Origin: JANNSW01 sp031431235
GTDB lineage: Bacteria > Pseudomonadota > Alphaproteobacteria > Rhizobiales > Hyphomicrobiaceae
Assembly (NCBI GenBank): GCA_031431235.1
Contig: JANPDA010000275.1
Span: 1-6,763, forward strand
DNA: 6,763 bases
Direction: 5' to 3'
Positions 1 to 5,949 of the stretch are shown here, in pieces. Made by a program: the position numbers and the translations under genes. The notes under the pieces are model-generated. The model did no database searches and was not told the DNA's origin. It was given only the letters and a program-made list of their open reading frames with translations. Within the stretch, counting starts at the first letter, position 1. Each line of letters opens with the position of its first letter.

Positions 1-1005
1 AACTACCCGTTCTGCACGATCGAGCCCAATGTCGGCGAGGTGCCGGTACCCGATCCTCGCCTCGACCACCTGGCGGCGATCGGCAAGTCGGCGCAGATCA
101 TCCCCACGCGCCTCACCTTCGTCGACATCGCCGGCCTCGTGCGCGGCGCCTCCAAGGGCGAGGGCCTGGGCAACCAGTTCCTCGCCACCATCCGCGAGGT
201 CGACGCGGTCGCCTATGTGCTGCGCTGCTTCGAGGACGACGACGTGGTCCATGTCGAGGGCCGGGTCGATCCGATCTCCGATGCCGAGACGGTCGAGACC
301 GAGCTGATGCTCGCCGACCTCGACAGCCTGGAACGGCGCAAACAAGGTTTCGAGAAGAAAGCAAAGGCCGGCGACAAGGACGCCAAGCTCCAGCTCGTCA
401 TCATCGAGAAGGCGATCACGGCGCTCGCCGCCGGCCGCCCCGCCCGCACCGTCGAGTTGACCGAGGAGGAGCGCCCCGCCTTCCGCATGCTCCAGCTGCT
501 GACGGCCAAGCCCGTCGTCTACGTCTGCAACGTGGAAGAGGCCTCCGCCGCGACCGGCAACGCCTTCTCGGCAAAGGTCGCCGTGCAAGCCAAGGCCGAG
601 GGGGCCGCGTGCGTGGTGATCTCGGCCAAGATCGAGGCCGAGCTCGCCCAACTCCCTCACGAGGAGCGCGCTGACTACCTGGCCTCGCTGGGGTTGACCG
701 AGCCGGGCCTCGCTCGCCTGATCCGCGCGGGCTACGAGCTGCTCGGCCTCATCACCTATTTCACGGTCGGCCCCAAGGAGGCCCGCGCCTGGACCGTCGA
801 GAAGGGCACGCGGGCGCCCAAGGCCGCCGGCGTCATCCACACCGACTTCGAGAAGGGCTTCATCCGCGCCGAGACCATCGCCTATGCCGACTATGTGCGC
901 CTCGGCGGCGAGGTCGGCGCCAAAACCGAAGGCAAGATGCGCCTGGAAGGCAAGGACTACCTCGTCGCCGACGGCGACGTGATGCATTTCAGGTTCGCGA
1001 ATTGA
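1..1005 (+). CDS. ychF: Ribosome-binding ATPase YchF (Obg-family P-loop NTPase), 5' end missing
   Basis: This is the C-terminal 334 residues of a YchF/OLA1 protein, usually about 365 residues, so roughly 30 residues with the P-loop (G1) lie left of the window. The reading frame is open from base 1 and begins NYPFCTIEPNVG, the family's switch I region. Visible motifs are the G3 motif DIAGLV (residues 42-47 of the fragment) followed by RGASKGEGLGNQFL, and the altered G4 motif NVEE (177-180). That NxxE replaces NKxD and is why family members prefer ATP to GTP. A coiled-coil stretch lies at about 100-125, and a C-terminal TGS domain starts near residue 249 (ITYFTVGPKEARAW) and ends in DGDVMHFRFAN. 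The family is cytosolic and binds ribosomes; roles in translation and stress responses are known for it, not shown here. mtnP follows on the same strand after 113 bases. The identity is very secure. Confidence 0.97.
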   Translation, partial: NYPFCTIEPNVGEVPVPDPRLDHLAAIGKSAQIIPTRLTFVDIAGLVRGASKGEGLGNQFLATIREVDAVAYVLRCFEDDDVVHVEGRVDPISDAETVETELMLADLDSLERRKQGFEKKAKAGDKDAKLQLVIIEKAITALAAGRPARTVELTEEERPAFRMLQLLTAKPVVYVCNVEEASAATGNAFSAKVAVQAKAEGAACVVISAKIEAELAQLPHEERADYLASLGLTEPGLARLIRAGYELLGLITYFTVGPKEARAWTVEKGTRAPKAAGVIHTDFEKGFIRAETIAYADYVRLGGEVGAKTEGKMRLEGKDYLVADGDVMHFRFAN

Positions 1006-1016
1006 GGGCGGCTGTG

Positions 1017-1036
1017 CCGGCGAACTGCTCCGCCGG
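1017..1036 (+). terminator. Weak hairpin after ychF, possible terminator
   Basis: CCGGCG (1017-1022) can pair with CGCCGG (1031-1036) across an 8-base loop, starting 12 bases after the ychF stop codon. There is no T-run, so this is not a typical intrinsic terminator. A six-pair GC stem can arise by chance in DNA this GC-rich. The remainder of the 1006-1118 gap shows no convincing promoter. Confidence 0.22.
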
Positions 1037-1118
1037 GCCACGTCCTGCCGGAAGGGGTGGTGAACGGGGGGAGTCTCGGCTAGAGGCAAGCACGCCAAGC
1101 AAGCGACGGGAGACCACC

Positions 1119-1988
1119 ATGCCCAAGTCCATCCTCGGCATCATCGGCGGCTCGGGACTCTATGAGCTGCCCGGGCTCGAGGACGTGCGCGAGGAGCGGA
1201 TCGCCTCGCCCTGGGGCGAGCCGTCGGATGCGCTCAGGATCGGGCGGATCGGGGCGACCAGCATCGTCTTTCTCGCCCGCCACGGCCGCGGCCACAAGGT
1301 CTCGCCCACCGATATCAACTATCGCGCCAACATCGACGCTCTCAAGCGCGCGGGCGTGACCGATCTGGTCTCGGTCTCGGCCTGCGGGTCATTGAAGGAG
1401 GAGCTGCCGCCGGGCCATTTCGTGCTCGTCGACCAGTTCATCGACCGCACGTTCGCACGGGAGAAGAGTTTTTTCGGGCGGGGGTGCGTTGCCCACGTCT
1501 CGATGGCCGATCCGGTGAGCCCCGGCCTCCTCGATCGCATCGCCACAGCAGCGGCGACCGAGCGGATAGCGGTCACCACGGGCGGCACCTATCTGGTGAT
1601 GGAAGGCCCGCAATTCTCGACGCGTGCCGAAAGCGGGCTCTACCGCTCCTGGGGTTGCTCCGTCATCGGCATGACCAACATGCCCGAAGCCAAGCTCGCG
1701 CGCGAAGCGGAGATCCCCTATGCGACCATCGCCATGGTGACCGACTACGACTGCTGGCACGGCGATCACGCCGCCGTCGACGTCGCCGCCGTCATCAAGG
1801 TGCTGCACGAGAATGCCTCCAAAGCCGCCCGCCTCGTCGCCCGCCTCGCGCGGGATTTTCCAACCGATCACCCCGCCTGCCCGATCGGCTCCGACCGAGC
1901 CCTCGACGTCGCCATCATCACGCCCCCCGAAGCCCGCGATCCGGCGTTGCTGGCAAAGCTCGATGCGGTTGCGGGGCGGGTACTGTGA
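1119..1988 (+). CDS. mtnP: S-methyl-5'-thioadenosine phosphorylase
   Basis: The 289-residue protein cleaves methylthioadenosine, a by-product of polyamine synthesis, with phosphate to adenine and methylthioribose-1-phosphate. This serves methionine and purine salvage in the cytosol. It has the trimeric PNP/MTAP fold: phosphate-binding GGSG (10-13), RHGRGH (54-59), the family signature MEGPQFSTRAES (161-172), MTNMPEAKLAREA (185-197) and TDYDCW (208-213). D209 and D211 match the aspartates that select 6-aminopurines, so this is an MTA phosphorylase and not a guanosine/inosine phosphorylase. The ATG at 1119 is chosen because GGGAG (1108-1112) sits six bases upstream and the protein then begins MPKSILGIIGGSGLYEL, as the family does. 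An earlier in-frame start at 1002 would overlap ychF and add 39 low-complexity residues. The stop codon lies inside the heptamer repeat that follows. Confidence 0.95.
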   Translation: MPKSILGIIGGSGLYELPGLEDVREERIASPWGEPSDALRIGRIGATSIVFLARHGRGHKVSPTDINYRANIDALKRAGVTDLVSVSACGSLKEELPPGHFVLVDQFIDRTFAREKSFFGRGCVAHVSMADPVSPGLLDRIATAAATERIAVTTGGTYLVMEGPQFSTRAESGLYRSWGCSVIGMTNMPEAKLAREAEIPYATIAMVTDYDCWHGDHAAVDVAAVIKVLHENASKAARLVARLARDFPTDHPACPIGSDRALDVAIITPPEARDPALLAKLDAVAGRVL

Positions 1989-2007
1989 GTTGTGAGTTGT
2001 GAGTTGT
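1985..2007 (+). repeat. Heptamer tandem array (GTGAGTT), about 3.3 copies
   Basis: Three perfect consecutive GTGAGTT units run from 1985 to 2005, followed by GT. The first unit overlaps the last codon of mtnP and supplies its TGA stop codon. The opposite arm (2015-2040) carries the complementary units, with one extra base at 2030. The array therefore both repeats in tandem and folds back on itself. Confidence 0.85.
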
Positions 2008-2040
2008 CGTCCCTACTCACAACTCACAATCTCACAACTC
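1987..2040. terminator. Long inverted repeat between convergent mtnP and upp, probable two-way terminator
   Basis: Bases 1987-2007 pair with 2019-2040: 1987-1996 with 2031-2040 and 1997-2007 with 2019-2029. This gives 21 pairs with one bulged T (2030) and an 11-base loop (2008-2018). The stem fills the gap between the mtnP stop (1986-1988) and the upp stop (2043-2045, minus strand), the usual place for a shared terminator of convergent genes. There is no T-tract on either side and the stem is only moderately GC-rich. Termination is inferred from position and pairing; it may simply be a repeat element that settled there. Confidence 0.5.
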
Positions 2041-2042
2041 CC

Positions 2043-2687
2043 TCACTTCGTCCCAAACATCCGATCGCCCGCGTCGCCCAGGCCCGGCACGATGTAGCCA
2101 TGGTCGTTCAGGTGGCTGTCGATTGCGGCGGTGTAGACCATCACGTCGGGATGGGCCGCACCCAGCGCTTTGATCCCCTCGGGCGCCGACAGCAGGCAGA
2201 CGAGCTTGATGTCCGTGACGCCCTGCTCCTTCAATCGGCTGATGGCCGCCGAGACCGAGTTGCCCGTCGCCAGCATCGGATCGACCAGCACCACCAGTCG
2301 CTCGGCGATGTCCTCGGGCACCTTGAAGTAATACTCGATCGCGGTCAGCGTCTCAGGGTCCCGGTAGAGGCCGATGTGACCGACCCGCGCTGACGGCACC
2401 AACTCCAAGAGGCCATCGAGCAGTCCGATGCCGGCCCGCAGAATCGGCACGAACACGAGCTTCTTGCCCTTGATGAAGGGCGCCTCCATCGGCCCGAGCG
2501 GGGTCTCGATGCTGCGGGTCTCGATGGGCAGGTCGCGCAGCACCTCGTAGCCGAGCAAAAGGCTGATCTCGCGCAGGAGTTGGCGGAACACCGCCGACGG
2601 CGTGGTCTTGTCACGCATCAGCGAGAGCTTGTGCACGACGAGGGGATGATCGACCAGGACGACATTGGGATAGGTCTGCTTCGGCAT
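2043..2687 (-). CDS. upp: Uracil phosphoribosyltransferase (Urc6-equivalent in a URC operon)
   Basis: The 214-residue enzyme joins uracil and PRPP to make UMP in the cytosol. Length and motifs are typical of Upp: FVPILRAG (79-86), YRDPET (108-113), the PRPP-binding loop VDPMLATGNS (135-144) and the uracil-binding C-terminal GDAGDRMFGT (204-213). The ATG at 2687 has GGGGGA seven bases upstream and gives the usual start MPKQTYPNV. An in-frame ATG at 2708 would add seven residues and sits only four bases after the upstream gene, so it is the less likely choice. The gene is last in a three-gene operon, 25 bases after the DUF1688 gene. The enzyme is normally a salvage enzyme. Next to urc1 and urc4 it more likely feeds uracil, as UMP, into breakdown, as Urc6 does in Lachancea kluyveri. 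The enzyme activity is secure and the catabolic role is inferred from context. Confidence 0.96.
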   Translation of the reverse strand: MPKQTYPNVVLVDHPLVVHKLSLMRDKTTPSAVFRQLLREISLLLGYEVLRDLPIETRSIETPLGPMEAPFIKGKKLVFVPILRAGIGLLDGLLELVPSARVGHIGLYRDPETLTAIEYYFKVPEDIAERLVVLVDPMLATGNSVSAAISRLKEQGVTDIKLVCLLSAPEGIKALGAAHPDVMVYTAAIDSHLNDHGYIVPGLGDAGDRMFGTK

Positions 2688-2712
2688 CGTCGTTTCCCCC
2701 AAGCTCATTCAC

Positions 2713-3948
2713 TCAGAACACGGATCCATCGCTGACGATCCGGACCGGTGGGCCGCCGTCCTCGCGCATCTCCTTGGCGATGCGACGGCCGGCCGCCCAG
2801 GTGCCACCCTCGAGGATGGCAGCGAGCGACAGCGCATGCGCCTTGGGCCCGAGTCGATATCTGACGAGTGGACAGAGCCGGTCGAGGAGGGCAACCGTCA
2901 AGGCCCGCCATTCGACGATCGGCTCCTCGTGCGGCGCGTAGGCCCGCTCGAGCAGGTCCACCGGATCGGGAATGAGCACGCAGAGGTCGATCAAGAGCCC
3001 GCCATTCCGGTATTCTGCGAGCCCCGTCAGATGATCGATCAGCGTCACTTTCAGCCCGGCCTCCTCGAGCGGCTCGATCAGCGAGTAGGCGAGCCATTGC
3101 GAGAGCTTGTGCAGGGGCATGTAGCCATCGGCCGCTCCCGTGCCCTTGATCGCCGGGTGATGCCAGGTATCGCCGAGCGGGATACCACCGAGCGACAGGC
3201 GTCCCGGCCAGATCGGGCCGAGCGCATTCAGAAGCAGGACGAGGATGTCGGGCGCCTTCACCTCGCCGTTCTCCGCGCGGGCCTTCAGCCAGTCATAGAG
3301 GCCGCCGATGCGGGCGCCGGCGCCGAAATACTCGGGCTTGGCGACGATGGTGCCGCCGAGCCGGTTGAGCAGTCCGGCCCGGCCTTCCAGTCCTTCGAGC
3401 GGGTTGTGGGGGCCCGCCTGGAAGGCGGCGGCGAGGCGCTCGGACGTGAGGCGCATCAGGCCTGGCGCGTCGGCCTGCAACAGGTTCGCGGGCCGCGTCG
3501 AGAAGAGGCCGTTGCGGAACGCCTCCAGGCTCGCGATCGCAAGCCCTTCCGAGCGCGCGAGCACGCTGCCGGTCACGGGATCGCGATAGCGCCAGACCGG
3601 CCCGGCGCCGGCATCGAGCAGCACGCTGGTGACCGCCAGCTCGAAGCGGATGCGCGCCCGCTCGTCCGCATCGACCTCCAGCCGCTCGGCGATCGTGGCC
3701 CAGCGATCCTTGCCGGCGACCAGGAAATGCCGCCAGCGCGCGTGCAGGGGAATATCGAGGCTGGGATAGTTCTGCCTGATGGTCTCGGCCACGGTGTCGG
3801 CGACCCCATCGAGATTGTCGATCGCCACGCTGAAATGCTCGAGGTCGTGCTCGAGCCCGGCTTCCAGCACGAGGTGGGCGCGTTCCCTTACCGCACCGGG
3901 AGTCAGCAGCAGCATTGCCGCCGTGCGATCCCGCTCGATCTGATCCAT
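2713..3948 (-). CDS. urc4: DUF1688 family protein, Urc4/Urg3-type uracil catabolism protein
   Basis: The 411-residue protein is recognised as DUF1688 (URC4 of Lachancea kluyveri, urg3 of fission yeast), which is required for uracil use in the yeast. Its chemical step is not established as far as I know. Striking motifs include LLTPGAVRER (14-23), HARWRHF (69-75), GIPLGDTWHHPA (255-266), the stretch LTGLAEYRNGGLLIDL (307-322), EWRAL (346-350) and ILEGGTWAAGR (378-388). No signal peptide or membrane segment is seen, so it is probably cytosolic. It starts two bases after the urc1 stop codon and ends 25 bases before upp, so translation is likely coupled to urc1. There is no clean ribosome site at the ideal distance: GGACGAG lies slightly far upstream and GAGG abuts the ATG. 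A later start at residue 12 is possible but would leave a gap. The family is confident; the function rests on yeast genetics and the neighbours. Confidence 0.88.
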   Translation of the reverse strand: MDQIERDRTAAMLLLTPGAVRERAHLVLEAGLEHDLEHFSVAIDNLDGVADTVAETIRQNYPSLDIPLHARWRHFLVAGKDRWATIAERLEVDADERARIRFELAVTSVLLDAGAGPVWRYRDPVTGSVLARSEGLAIASLEAFRNGLFSTRPANLLQADAPGLMRLTSERLAAAFQAGPHNPLEGLEGRAGLLNRLGGTIVAKPEYFGAGARIGGLYDWLKARAENGEVKAPDILVLLLNALGPIWPGRLSLGGIPLGDTWHHPAIKGTGAADGYMPLHKLSQWLAYSLIEPLEEAGLKVTLIDHLTGLAEYRNGGLLIDLCVLIPDPVDLLERAYAPHEEPIVEWRALTVALLDRLCPLVRYRLGPKAHALSLAAILEGGTWAAGRRIAKEMREDGGPPVRIVSDGSVF

Positions 3949-3950
3949 CC

Positions 3951-5201
3951 TCAGTACTCGTCCAACTCGCGACCCTTGGTGGCGGCGAGGTCGCCCGGCT
4001 TGGAAACGCTCGCGTCCACGTAATAGCCGGCGGCCTTCTTCGCATCCATCTCGACGCGGGCATCCGCGGGAATGAGCACATCGGGGATCGGCACGCGCTC
4101 ATCGATCGCAATGCCGTGTGCGGCCATGGCATCGAACTTCAGATTGCTCATCGAGATCCAGCGGTTGATGCGTCTGATCCCGAGCCAGTTGAAGACGTCG
4201 GGCATCAGATCCTGGAAGCGCATGTCCTGCACGCCCGCGACGCACTCGGTCCGCTCGAAATAGGCGGCCGCACTGTCGCCGCCCGGATTGCGCTTGCGGG
4301 CGTTGTAGACGAGGAACTTCACGACCTCGCCGAGCGCGCGCCCTTCCTTCCTGTTGTAGACGATGAGGCCGGCGCCATCCTTCTGTGCGCTCCTGATGCA
4401 CTCTTCGATGCCGTGGGTCAGGTAGGGCCGGCAAGTGCAGATGTCCGAGCCGAACACGTCCGAGCCATTGCACTCGTCATGCACCCGGCAGGCGACCTCG
4501 CCCTTGCCGTCCCAGAGGCGCTCGACCTCGCCGAAGATGTAGAGTGTGATGTTGCCGATCGGGGGCAGGAACACCTTACGGTCGGGCCGGGTGACGAGAT
4601 CGTTGAACATGTGGCCGGTGTGCTCGAACAGCTTGCGGCGCAGGTCCGACTCCTTGATGTCGAGGCGTTTGGCGAGGCCCGGCAGATACCAGACCGGCTC
4701 GATCGCCGCCTTCGTCACGTTGGCCTCCCCCGTTGGCAGCAGTACGCGATTGTCGGAGCGCATACGGCCCGCGGCCATGGCTTCACGCATCTCGGGCAGC
4801 GCGATGCGGGCCCTGGTGATGGCAATGGTCGGGCGGATGTCGAAACCCGTCTTCAGCTCCTCGGCGAAAACTTCCGCGACGCGATGGCCCCACGGATCGA
4901 TCGAGACGATCCGGTCGGGATCGGACCATTGTGGGAACGGCCCGATCGAGACCGGAGGGAACGTGTTGGTGAGGTCGGGGCGATGCACGGGATCGAGCTT
5001 GCCGGCCGCGATCGCGAGCGCGCGGTAGAGTCCATAGGCGCCCGAATGCACGCCGATCACGTTGCGCTGCTGCGGATTCTGCAGCGAGCCGATCACGGGC
5101 CCGCGGTCCTTGGCAGTCGGCGCACCCCAATGGATCTCTGGCGCCTTCGACCCGCCCTTGGTCGGATGCGAGGTGAGAGTGATGTGCTTCTGCTCGGCCA
5201 T
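3951..5201 (-). CDS. urc1: GTP cyclohydrolase II-like protein, Urc1 type (uracil catabolism)
   Basis: The 416-residue protein has a GTP cyclohydrolase II (RibA) domain at about 205-395 behind an N-terminal region of about 195 residues that RibA lacks. That region shows no DHBP-synthase motifs, so this is not a RibBA riboflavin enzyme. By hand alignment to E. coli RibA the zinc cysteines are kept (C244, C255, C257 in HDEC...ICTC). So are the EGR motif (286-288), Y299 (RibA Y105), D326 (D126) and R328 (R128). After the last cysteine RibA's CDCG reads CTCR here. Urc1 of Lachancea kluyveri is thought to open the pyrimidine ring of a uracil nucleotide or nucleoside; the exact substrate here is inferred. 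The start at 5201 has GGAGGG four bases upstream. An in-frame ATG at 5240 adds 13 residues without a ribosome site. It is first in the operon with urc4 and upp; databases often call it plain GTP cyclohydrolase II. Confidence 0.9.
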   Translation of the reverse strand: MAEQKHITLTSHPTKGGSKAPEIHWGAPTAKDRGPVIGSLQNPQQRNVIGVHSGAYGLYRALAIAAGKLDPVHRPDLTNTFPPVSIGPFPQWSDPDRIVSIDPWGHRVAEVFAEELKTGFDIRPTIAITRARIALPEMREAMAAGRMRSDNRVLLPTGEANVTKAAIEPVWYLPGLAKRLDIKESDLRRKLFEHTGHMFNDLVTRPDRKVFLPPIGNITLYIFGEVERLWDGKGEVACRVHDECNGSDVFGSDICTCRPYLTHGIEECIRSAQKDGAGLIVYNRKEGRALGEVVKFLVYNARKRNPGGDSAAAYFERTECVAGVQDMRFQDLMPDVFNWLGIRRINRWISMSNLKFDAMAAHGIAIDERVPIPDVLIPADARVEMDAKKAAGYYVDASVSKPGDLAATKGRELDEY

Positions 5202-5264
5202 GCAGCCCTCCGCCGCCCCTGCAGGGCGGGAAAAAACCATAGGCTACCGCCAATCCGCAAGCGG
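5202..5264 (-). promoter_or_regulatory. Leader of the urc operon with small hairpin and weak candidate promoter
   Basis: Upstream of urc1 on the minus strand, CCGCCC and GGGCGG (5213-5218 and 5224-5229) can form a six-pair stem with a five-base loop next to the ribosome site at 5206-5211. A possible -10 element TATGGT lies at 5241-5236. A poor -35 candidate is CGCTTG, 16 bases further upstream, inside the interrupted inverted repeat CCGCTTGCGG (5255-5264). None of these is strong. The operon must have a promoter in or near 5202-5318, or be read from the toxin-antitoxin side. No riboswitch is recognised. Confidence 0.25.
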
Positions 5265-5318
5265 CGGAAGGGTTTTGGCGCAGGTCGGTTAGGGAGTGGA
5301 GTCCATCGGGCCGGGCAT

Positions 5319-5354
5319 TGGAGCGGGTGAAGGGAATCGAACCCTCGTCATCAG
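5319..5354 (-). repeat. Distal att-like copy of the tRNA-Gly 3' end
   Basis: These 36 bases match 6667-6702 exactly and in the same orientation. They correspond to tRNA-Gly positions 40 to 76: the end of the anticodon stem, variable loop, T arm, acceptor strand, discriminator and CCA. The match stops abruptly on both sides (5318 against 6666, and 5355 against 6703). No 5' half of a tRNA follows, so this is not a second tRNA gene. A duplicated tRNA 3' end is the standard footprint of tyrosine-recombinase integration into a tRNA gene. Confidence 0.85.
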
Positions 5355-5365
5355 ACGGAATGCCC

Positions 5366-5387
5366 GGGCGCCGCGATCCTCGCGCCC
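5366..5387 (-). terminator. Hairpin directly after the toxin gene, possible terminator
   Basis: On the minus strand a GC-rich inverted repeat begins one base after the toxin stop codon. CGCGA (5372-5376) pairs with TCGCG (5380-5384) around a three-base loop, extended by GGG/CCC (5366-5368 and 5385-5387) with a three-base bulge. GGGCGC with GCGCCC is an alternative pairing. There is no T-run. It is well placed to end the toxin-antitoxin transcript before the urc operon, which is on the same strand. Confidence 0.35.
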
Positions 5388-5388
5388 A

Positions 5389-5949
5389 TTACAGCAGGCC
5401 CAGCTCGCGCAAGGCTGCGACCGTTTCCGGGAGACCGTTGCGCTCCAGCACGGCAAGGTACTCCTCAACCGTCAGCGGCGGGTTGACGAGATCGGCCCGA
5501 TCGGCCTCGAGGGCGGCGACGACACCTTCGGGATCGGCCTGCAACAGGCCGCGGATGAACATGTCCGGACCCTCGGCGGCGATGCCGCGCGGTGCCAGCA
5601 CGTCCACGGGAAAGTCCTTGAGATTGCTCGTCACGATTACTCTCGCACCGCCGTGAATGGCGGCGGCCAGAACGTGGCGGTCGTCGGGATCGGGTAGCAT
5701 CAACGTCGCGATCAGCGGCTCGTAGCCGGTGACCGCCACATCGCCGACGTGGGCCTCCATCAGGCTGCGCATGCGGGTGATGCGCTCTCGCGCCAAGCTC
5801 GGCCTGACCGCCGCGAGCGCGCGCATCCATTCCTCGTGCACCTGATCCGACCAGAGCGGCGTGTATACCCCGGCGTGCGCAAGCTCCAGGAACACGCTGC
5901 GCAAGGTCGCGGGAAACAAAACGTTCGCATCGAGAAAGGCGACGATCAC
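5389..5949 (-). CDS. vapC: PIN-domain ribonuclease toxin, VapC (VapC50-like)
   Basis: The 186-residue protein starts IVAFLDANVLFP, the first strand of a PIN domain, with catalytic D7. Further expected metal-binding acidic residues are E39/E40 in HEEWMRAL, D90 in LPDPDDRHVLAAA (85-97) and the TSNLKDF region (107-113, N109 and D112). PIN toxins are magnesium-dependent ribonucleases that cut tRNA or rRNA and stop growth unless bound by their antitoxin; the target here is unknown. It is longer than the usual VapC of about 130 residues. A helical tail (about 127-186, with PPLTVEEYLAVLERNGLPETVAAL) resembles that of the PIN_3/VapC50 group. The GTG start at 5949 overlaps the antitoxin stop by four bases (GTGA), so translation is coupled; only a distant AGGA serves as ribosome site. 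It looks intact, with all active-site residues present. The exact VapC subfamily is from memory. Confidence 0.88.
   Translation of the reverse strand: MIVAFLDANVLFPATLRSVFLELAHAGVYTPLWSDQVHEEWMRALAAVRPSLARERITRMRSLMEAHVGDVAVTGYEPLIATLMLPDPDDRHVLAAAIHGGARVIVTSNLKDFPVDVLAPRGIAAEGPDMFIRGLLQADPEGVVAALEADRADLVNPPLTVEEYLAVLERNGLPETVAALRELGLL

Noticed and set aside
1002..1118. Upstream start of mtnP at 1002
   Set aside because: It would overlap ychF and add 39 residues unlike any MTA phosphorylase. The ATG at 1119 has a ribosome site and the family's typical N-terminus.
1985..2040. CRISPR array
   Set aside because: Units are seven bases, directly adjacent and without spacers, and no cas genes are present.
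3951..5201. Riboflavin biosynthesis enzyme RibA or RibBA
   Set aside because: No other riboflavin genes are near and DHBP-synthase motifs are absent. The N-terminal region and the DUF1688 plus upp neighbours point to Urc1.
3915..5330. Long plus-strand frame of 471 residues opposite urc1, and a similar one of 395 residues at 2836-4023 opposite urc4
   Set aside because: Long antisense frames are common in GC-rich DNA. These show no recognisable motifs, while the minus-strand proteins are clear family members.
5319..5354. A second tRNA-Gly gene
   Set aside because: Only positions 40-76 are present. The bases that follow cannot form an anticodon loop, D arm or 5' acceptor strand.
5318..5656. 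Plus-strand reading frame beginning MERVKGIEPSSS
   Set aside because: The start is a translation of the tRNA-Gly 3' fragment, a well-known source of false proteins, and the rest lies opposite the intact vapC gene.
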